Below are positions 60,718 to 64,000 of a stretch of DNA of 64,000 nt, in pieces. Source of the stretch: Alphaproteobacteria bacterium (GTDB lineage: Bacteria > Pseudomonadota > Alphaproteobacteria > Caulobacterales > Caulobacteraceae); assembly GCA_018820205.1 (NCBI GenBank), contig JAHJOK010000075.1, positions 1 through 64,000 of the forward strand. The letters run 5' to 3'. The notes under the pieces were generated by a model, which saw nothing but the letters and a program-made list of their open reading frames with translations, was not told the origin of the DNA and made no database searches. The stretch's first letter is position 1, and each line of letters opens with the position of its first letter. A program made the position numbers and the translations under genes.

Positions 60718-61323
60718 ATGAGGAAGACAACCCTGGCTATCGGCGCGGCCGCGGCCGTGACCCTGATGGTCGGCGGCGCCGCCCTGGCGCAGCAGGCCGG
60801 CGCTCGCGGAGATGCAGACGGCGACGGCCGCATCAGCCGTTCGGAATTCGTCGACGGCCGCATCGGCCGACTGACGGCGATCGACGCCAACCGCGACGGC
60901 TCGGTGTCGGCGGAAGAGTTTCAGTCGGGCGTCGACACGCGCCGCAACCAGCGCGTCTCGGCCCGCTTCGAGGCCCTGGACAACGACGGAAACGGCGCGG
61001 TCAGCCGCGAGGAGTTCACCGCCGAGCGCGAGATGCGCGGCGGTCGCCATCGGATGGCCGGACATCGCGGCGGACGCGGCGGCATGGGCGGTCATCGCCG
61101 TGGAGAACGCGGCGAGGCGCGCGGGCCGATCAGCGTCGCCGAGATTCAGACCCGGATGAACACGCAGTTCGACCGGATCGACGCCGACCACGACGGTTTC
61201 GTCACCGCTACGGAACGTCAGACGGCGCGGCAGGCGATGCGCGGTCAGCGGCAGGAGCGTCGTGCGGAACGGATGGCGCGCCGCGCAACCCAGGCGTCGC
61301 CTTCGGCGCCCGCTTCGGAGTAG
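60718..61323 (+). CDS. secreted EF-hand protein with four calcium loops
   Basis: 201 residues from ATG 60718 with GGAGATG upstream. Signal peptide RKTTLAIGAAAAVTLMVGGA, cleaved near ALAQQ. EF-hand loops are seen at about 32-43 (DADGDGRISRSE), 56-67 (DANRDGSVSAEE), 88-99 (DNDGNGAVSREE) and 155-166 (DADHDGFVTATE). A Gly/His/Arg-rich linker (MAGHRGGRGGMGGHRRGERG) lies between loops three and four and could bind metal. The stop is one base before the sigma-factor start, so it opens the ECF operon. Confidence 0.85.
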   Translation: MRKTTLAIGAAAAVTLMVGGAALAQQAGARGDADGDGRISRSEFVDGRIGRLTAIDANRDGSVSAEEFQSGVDTRRNQRVSARFEALDNDGNGAVSREEFTAEREMRGGRHRMAGHRGGRGGMGGHRRGERGEARGPISVAEIQTRMNTQFDRIDADHDGFVTATERQTARQAMRGQRQERRAERMARRATQASPSAPASE

Positions 61324-61324
61324 G

Positions 61325-61966
61325 ATGATGTCGGGGACGGCGGCGATCGCGCTCGGCCTGCCCATCCGTCTGGAAAGGGCTTGCTTGGTCGCTGTCGCCG
61401 ACCCCGACGAGGATCTGGTGCGCCGCGTGGGTCAGGGCGACCCCGCGGCCATTCAGGCCATGGTGGCCAGGAAACTGCCCCGGATGCTGGCGCTCGCCCA
61501 ACGGATGCTGGGCGACCCGGTCGAGGCCGAGGACGTGGCCCAGGAGGCCATGCTGCGCGCCTGGAGACAGGCGCCGAAGTGGCGGCCCGGCAAGGCGCGG
61601 TTCGACACCTGGCTGCACCGGGTCGGGTTGAACCTCTGCTACGACCGCCTGCGTCGCCGGCGCGAAATTCCGACCGAGATTCCGCCGGATCGGCCCGATG
61701 ACGGCCCGGCGCCGGATCGGGGCCTGCTGGCGGCGGAATTGGGCGTTCGGGTGGACCGCGCGCTGCAGGCCCTGCCCGAACGTCAGCGCGAGGCGATCGT
61801 GCTGTGTCATTATCAGGAACTGACCAATATCGAGGCCGCCGGCCTGATGTCGGTCAGCGTCGAGGCGCTGGAAAGCCTGCTGTCACGGGGTCGACGGACC
61901 CTGCGGCAGGTGCTGGCGGATCTGGCTCCCGGCGCCGAGCCGGCGGCCGAAGGAGGACGAGGATGA
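61325..61966 (+). CDS. ECF sigma factor
   Basis: 213 residues from the ATG pair at 61325/61328. Region 2 is RKLPRMLALAQRMLGDPVEA and DVAQEAMLRAWRQAPKWRPG, with FDTWLHRVGLNLCYDRLRRR as region 2.4 and linker. Region 4 is LPERQREAIVLCHYQELTNI, then LESLLSRGRRTLRQVL. Regions 1 and 3 are absent, as expected for group IV. The GKARFDTWLHRV form resembles SigK/RpoE-like groups paired with small anti-sigma factors. It overlaps its likely anti-sigma factor by four bases. Confidence 0.92.
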   Translation: MMSGTAAIALGLPIRLERACLVAVADPDEDLVRRVGQGDPAAIQAMVARKLPRMLALAQRMLGDPVEAEDVAQEAMLRAWRQAPKWRPGKARFDTWLHRVGLNLCYDRLRRRREIPTEIPPDRPDDGPAPDRGLLAAELGVRVDRALQALPERQREAIVLCHYQELTNIEAAGLMSVSVEALESLLSRGRRTLRQVLADLAPGAEPAAEGGRG

Positions 61967-62388
61967 ACGCGGAACGTTTTGACGCACTGGCGCGGGCCTG
62001 GGGCGCGGACCTGCGTCGCTGGCCCGAGGGCGAGCGCGCGGCCGCCCGCGCGTGGGTCGAGGCCGATTCGGTCCGGGCCGAGCGCGCCCTGTTCGATGCG
62101 CGTCAGACCGACGCCGCCCTGGACGCCTCGCCGCGCCCGGACGTTTCGGCCGCATTGCGCGACCGGGTCATCGCCTCGGCCGCGACGGCCAGTCTGAAGG
62201 CGCGGGCCGCCTGGCCGGATCTGCGCAAGCTGTTGTGGATCGGCGGGGCGGGCTGGGCGGCCGCCGCCTGCGCCGGGGTGGTGTTCGGCACGACCCTGGG
62301 CGGCCAGATGGCGGCCGACACCCAGGCCTTCTCGGTGTTGGATCAGGCGGCGGCGACGGGACTGGACGATACGGAGATTCTGGGATGA
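61963..62388 (+). CDS. probable anti-sigma factor, single membrane helix
   Basis: 141 residues. A cytoplasmic N-terminal region with a short helical motif (MNAERFDALARAWGADLRRW, RAAARAWVEADSVRAERALF) is followed by one membrane helix (LLWIGGAGWAAAACAGVVFG near 90-109) and a short periplasmic tail. This topology, plus the four-base overlap with the sigma gene, is what an ECF anti-sigma factor should look like; there is no zinc-binding HxxxCxxC motif. Assignment rests mainly on gene order. Confidence 0.75.
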   Translation: MNAERFDALARAWGADLRRWPEGERAAARAWVEADSVRAERALFDARQTDAALDASPRPDVSAALRDRVIASAATASLKARAAWPDLRKLLWIGGAGWAAAACAGVVFGTTLGGQMAADTQAFSVLDQAAATGLDDTEILG

Positions 62389-62888
62389 AGACGCGGACCC
62401 TGGTCATCGTCCTGGGCGTCGCCCTGGCCGTATCGGTGGCGATCAATCTGTTCGCCGCGACGGCCGCTTTCACGGCGCTGAACGCCCAGCACCGGATCGA
62501 GCGTCGCGTCGACGGCCCGGACCATTCGGGCCGCCGCCCGGGCCCGCGCGAGCTGGTCGCGGCGCTGCGACCCGAAGCCAGAGGCCCCGTGCGCGAGGCC
62601 CTGCGCGCCGCCGGCCTGCGGGCCCACCCGGACTTCAAGGAATCCCGACAGGCGCGGCGCGACGCCGTCGCCGCCGCCGCCGCCGATCCCTATGACGCCG
62701 CGCGCGTCGGCGCCCTGCTGGCCCAGTCGCGCGCCGCCGAGGAACGCGGCCGGGCCAAGCTGGAGGCCGACGCCCTGGCCATCCTTGCGACTCTGGAGCC
62801 CGCCGACCGGGCGGCTTTCGCCCAGATTCTGAACAGCCGCAGCAAGGGCGGGGGCGGCAGGGGCGAGGCGCGGGCGGAGAAACGATAG
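62385..62888 (+). CDS. periplasmic heavy-metal sensor protein (CnrX-like)
   Basis: 167 residues. An N-terminal membrane anchor (TLVIVLGVALAVSVAINLFA) is followed by a periplasmic all-helical domain: RPGPRELVAALRPEARGPVR, KESRQARRDAVAAAAADPYD, and ADRAAFAQILNSRSKGG. The pattern fits the metal-resistance family of CnrX and related CpxP-like proteins. As fourth gene of the operon it probably acts with the anti-sigma factor. Its few His residues do not by themselves show which metal it binds. Confidence 0.75.
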   Translation: MKTRTLVIVLGVALAVSVAINLFAATAAFTALNAQHRIERRVDGPDHSGRRPGPRELVAALRPEARGPVREALRAAGLRAHPDFKESRQARRDAVAAAAADPYDAARVGALLAQSRAAEERGRAKLEADALAILATLEPADRAAFAQILNSRSKGGGGRGEARAEKR

Positions 62889-62927
62889 CTTCGCGCGCTT
62901 CCGCTCTCGCCTCGAGCGCGATTGCGC

Positions 62928-64000
62928 CTAGGCCGCCCGTGCCTGTTGGTCCACCTTTTCCTGCGGTCTGTGCGTGGGGATTTCGAAGCTGACCGTCGTG
63001 CCGACGCCGGGCTCGCTTTCCATCAGCATCTGGCCTTCGTGCAACTCGATCAGGGCCTTGGTCAGGGACAGGCCCAGCCCGGTGCCCTGGGTGGTCTTGG
63101 AATGCTGGCCCTCGACCTGTTCGAACGGCTGGGCCAGCCGGGTCAGGTCCTCGGCGGCGATGCCGATGCCGGTGTCCGCGACGGCGATCCGCACACGGCC
63201 CGGCGCCGCCTCCGCCACGGACACGGTGATCTCGCCGCCCTCCGGCGTAAACTTAACGGCGTTGGAGATCAGGTTCAGCATCACCTGCTTCAGGCCGCGG
63301 TAGTCAGCCTCGATCTCGGGCAGGTCGGCGTCACGCAGCGACAGGGTCAGGCCGGAATCCTGGGCCTTGCCGCGCATCAGCCGGATGGCGTCCTCGCACA
63401 CCTCGGTCAGGGAGACGGGTTCGTAGTGCAAGGTCATCTTGCCGGCTTCGATCTTGGCCATGTCGAGGATGTCGTTGATCAGGCTGAGCAGATGCTGGCC
63501 GGATTTCAGGATGTCGCCGGCGTAGCCCTTGTATTTGGCGTCCCCCAGCGGCCCGAACATCTCGCCCGCCATGATCTCCGAAAAGCCGTTGATCGCGTTC
63601 AGCGGCGTGCGCAGTTCGTGGGACATATTGGCGAGGAACTCGGACTTTGCCTGGTTGGCGGCCTCGGCCCGGGTCATGGCGATCTCGTATTTGCGGGCCA
63701 GCAGGCTGAGTTTTTCCTGGCTGGTCTCCAGCTGGTCGACCATGGCGCGGAGCGAATCCGCGGCCTTCTGGCGCTCCAGCTCCTGGCGCCGGATGGCGGT
63801 GACGTCGGCGGCCGTGACGACCGTGCCGCCGTCGCCGGTGAAACGCTCGGCCAGCTGCAGCACGCGGCCGTCATGCAGTTCGACCTCGCGTGCGCCGGCG
63901 CGGCCCTCGGCCGACGGGCGTTCGGTCTTGATGGCCAGGGCGGCGATGCGCGTCAGTTCGTCCTTCTGCGCGCCCTTCCTGACGGCCTCGTCGGCGAAAC
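62928..64000 (-). CDS. PAS sensor histidine kinase, C-terminal part (runs off the window)
   Basis: The frame is open through the right edge; 357 residues are visible. The end of a PAS-like domain ([20 protein letters not shown]) and a coiled linker precede HisKA with the phospho-His in [20 protein letters not shown]. The [17 protein letters not shown] block and [20 protein letters not shown] that follow are typical of the PleC/DivJ-like kinases of Caulobacterales. HATPase_c: [28 protein letters not shown] and [14 protein letters not shown]. No receiver domain follows. The N-terminal sensor part is not in the window, so membrane attachment is unknown. The operon on the other strand ends 39 bases away. 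Confidence 0.88.
   Translation of the reverse strand, partial: FADEAVRKGAQKDELTRIAALAIKTERPSAEGRAGAREVELHDGRVLQLAERFTGDGGTVVTAADVTAIRRQELERQKAADSLRAMVDQLETSQEKLSLLARKYEIAMTRAEAANQAKSEFLANMSHELRTPLNAINGFSEIMAGEMFGPLGDAKYKGYAGDILKSGQHLLSLINDILDMAKIEAGKMTLHYEPVSLTEVCEDAIRLMRGKAQDSGLTLSLRDADLPEIEADYRGLKQVMLNLISNAVKFTPEGGEITVSVAEAAPGRVRIAVADTGIGIAAEDLTRLAQPFEQVEGQHSKTTQGTGLGLSLTKALIELHEGQMLMESEPGVGTTVSFEIPTHRPQEKVDQQARAA

Overview
The window is a very GC-rich, gene-dense alphaproteobacterial chromosome segment, best explained as a member of the Caulobacteraceae close to Brevundimonas. The reasons are the GC-rich codon use, the cycHJKL-type order of cytochrome c maturation genes, an L21 protein with a long Lys/Ala-rich tail, an FzlA-like (FtsZ-associated) GST next to queG, a PleC/DivJ-style sensor kinase, and many small secreted proteins of the kind seen in that family. 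The species assignment is inference; no rRNA or tRNA gene is present to settle it.

Layout. 1-2104 is an accessory patch with clearly lower GC: the 3' end of an IS5-family transposase, a gene whose 5' part appears to have been removed by that insertion, a coupled gene with a HEPN-type RNxxxH motif, and a small unknown gene. 2067-3014 is a DUF3883 (PD-(D/E)xK-like) gene carrying an in-frame palindromic repeat. 3175-8626 holds an HTH protein, a DUF305/LVIVD secreted pair closed by a strong terminator, an MFS transporter and a conserved membrane protein. 8632-15613 holds a TonB-like protein, an OmpA lipoprotein, KDPG aldolase, PutP, a NicO/UreH-like protein plus zinc CDF exporter behind a Zur-like palindrome, and cyclopropane fatty acid synthase. 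15720-16730 is rplU-rpmA with a promoter and an attenuator-like hairpin. 16895-26330 is a mix of acetyltransferase, secreted proteins, threonine ammonia-lyase, FKBP, GST, a 3D-domain protein and a 7TM-AraC regulator followed by a Tat-exported S41 peptidase.

26327-37633 holds DUF962, UppP, an HTH-citrate synthase homologue lacking the catalytic residues, an FieF-type CDF, fzlA-like and queG, peptidase M28, nitroreductase, S1/P1-like nuclease, TrmJ and two tandem DUF6498 proteins. 37748-41344 is a formaldehyde detoxification operon (frmA, unknown secreted protein, VOC protein, fghA, small protein). 41735-45338 holds superoxide dismutase, a lipoprotein metallo-hydrolase, a serine hydrolase and rpsD. 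46087-48513 is a PepSY protein plus PhoP/PhoQ-like two-component operon behind a direct repeat of PhoP-box geometry. 49998-53881 is ccmI-ccmE-ccmF-ccmH. 53986-60634 is degP, a second two-component pair and glnE. 60718-62888 is a tightly coupled EF-hand / ECF sigma / anti-sigma / heavy-metal-sensor operon, and the window ends inside a PAS histidine kinase.

Most of the window is ordinary chromosome. The places I would look at first are the IS-truncated HEPN island, the repeat translated inside the DUF3883 gene, the EF-hand/ECF operon, the pseudoenzyme citrate synthase, the Zur-like site on an efflux-type operon, the rplU attenuator, and five convergent gene pairs whose stop codons share one tetranucleotide. 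I saw no tRNA, rRNA, CRISPR array or riboswitch, and no gene-free stretch longer than about 230 bases.
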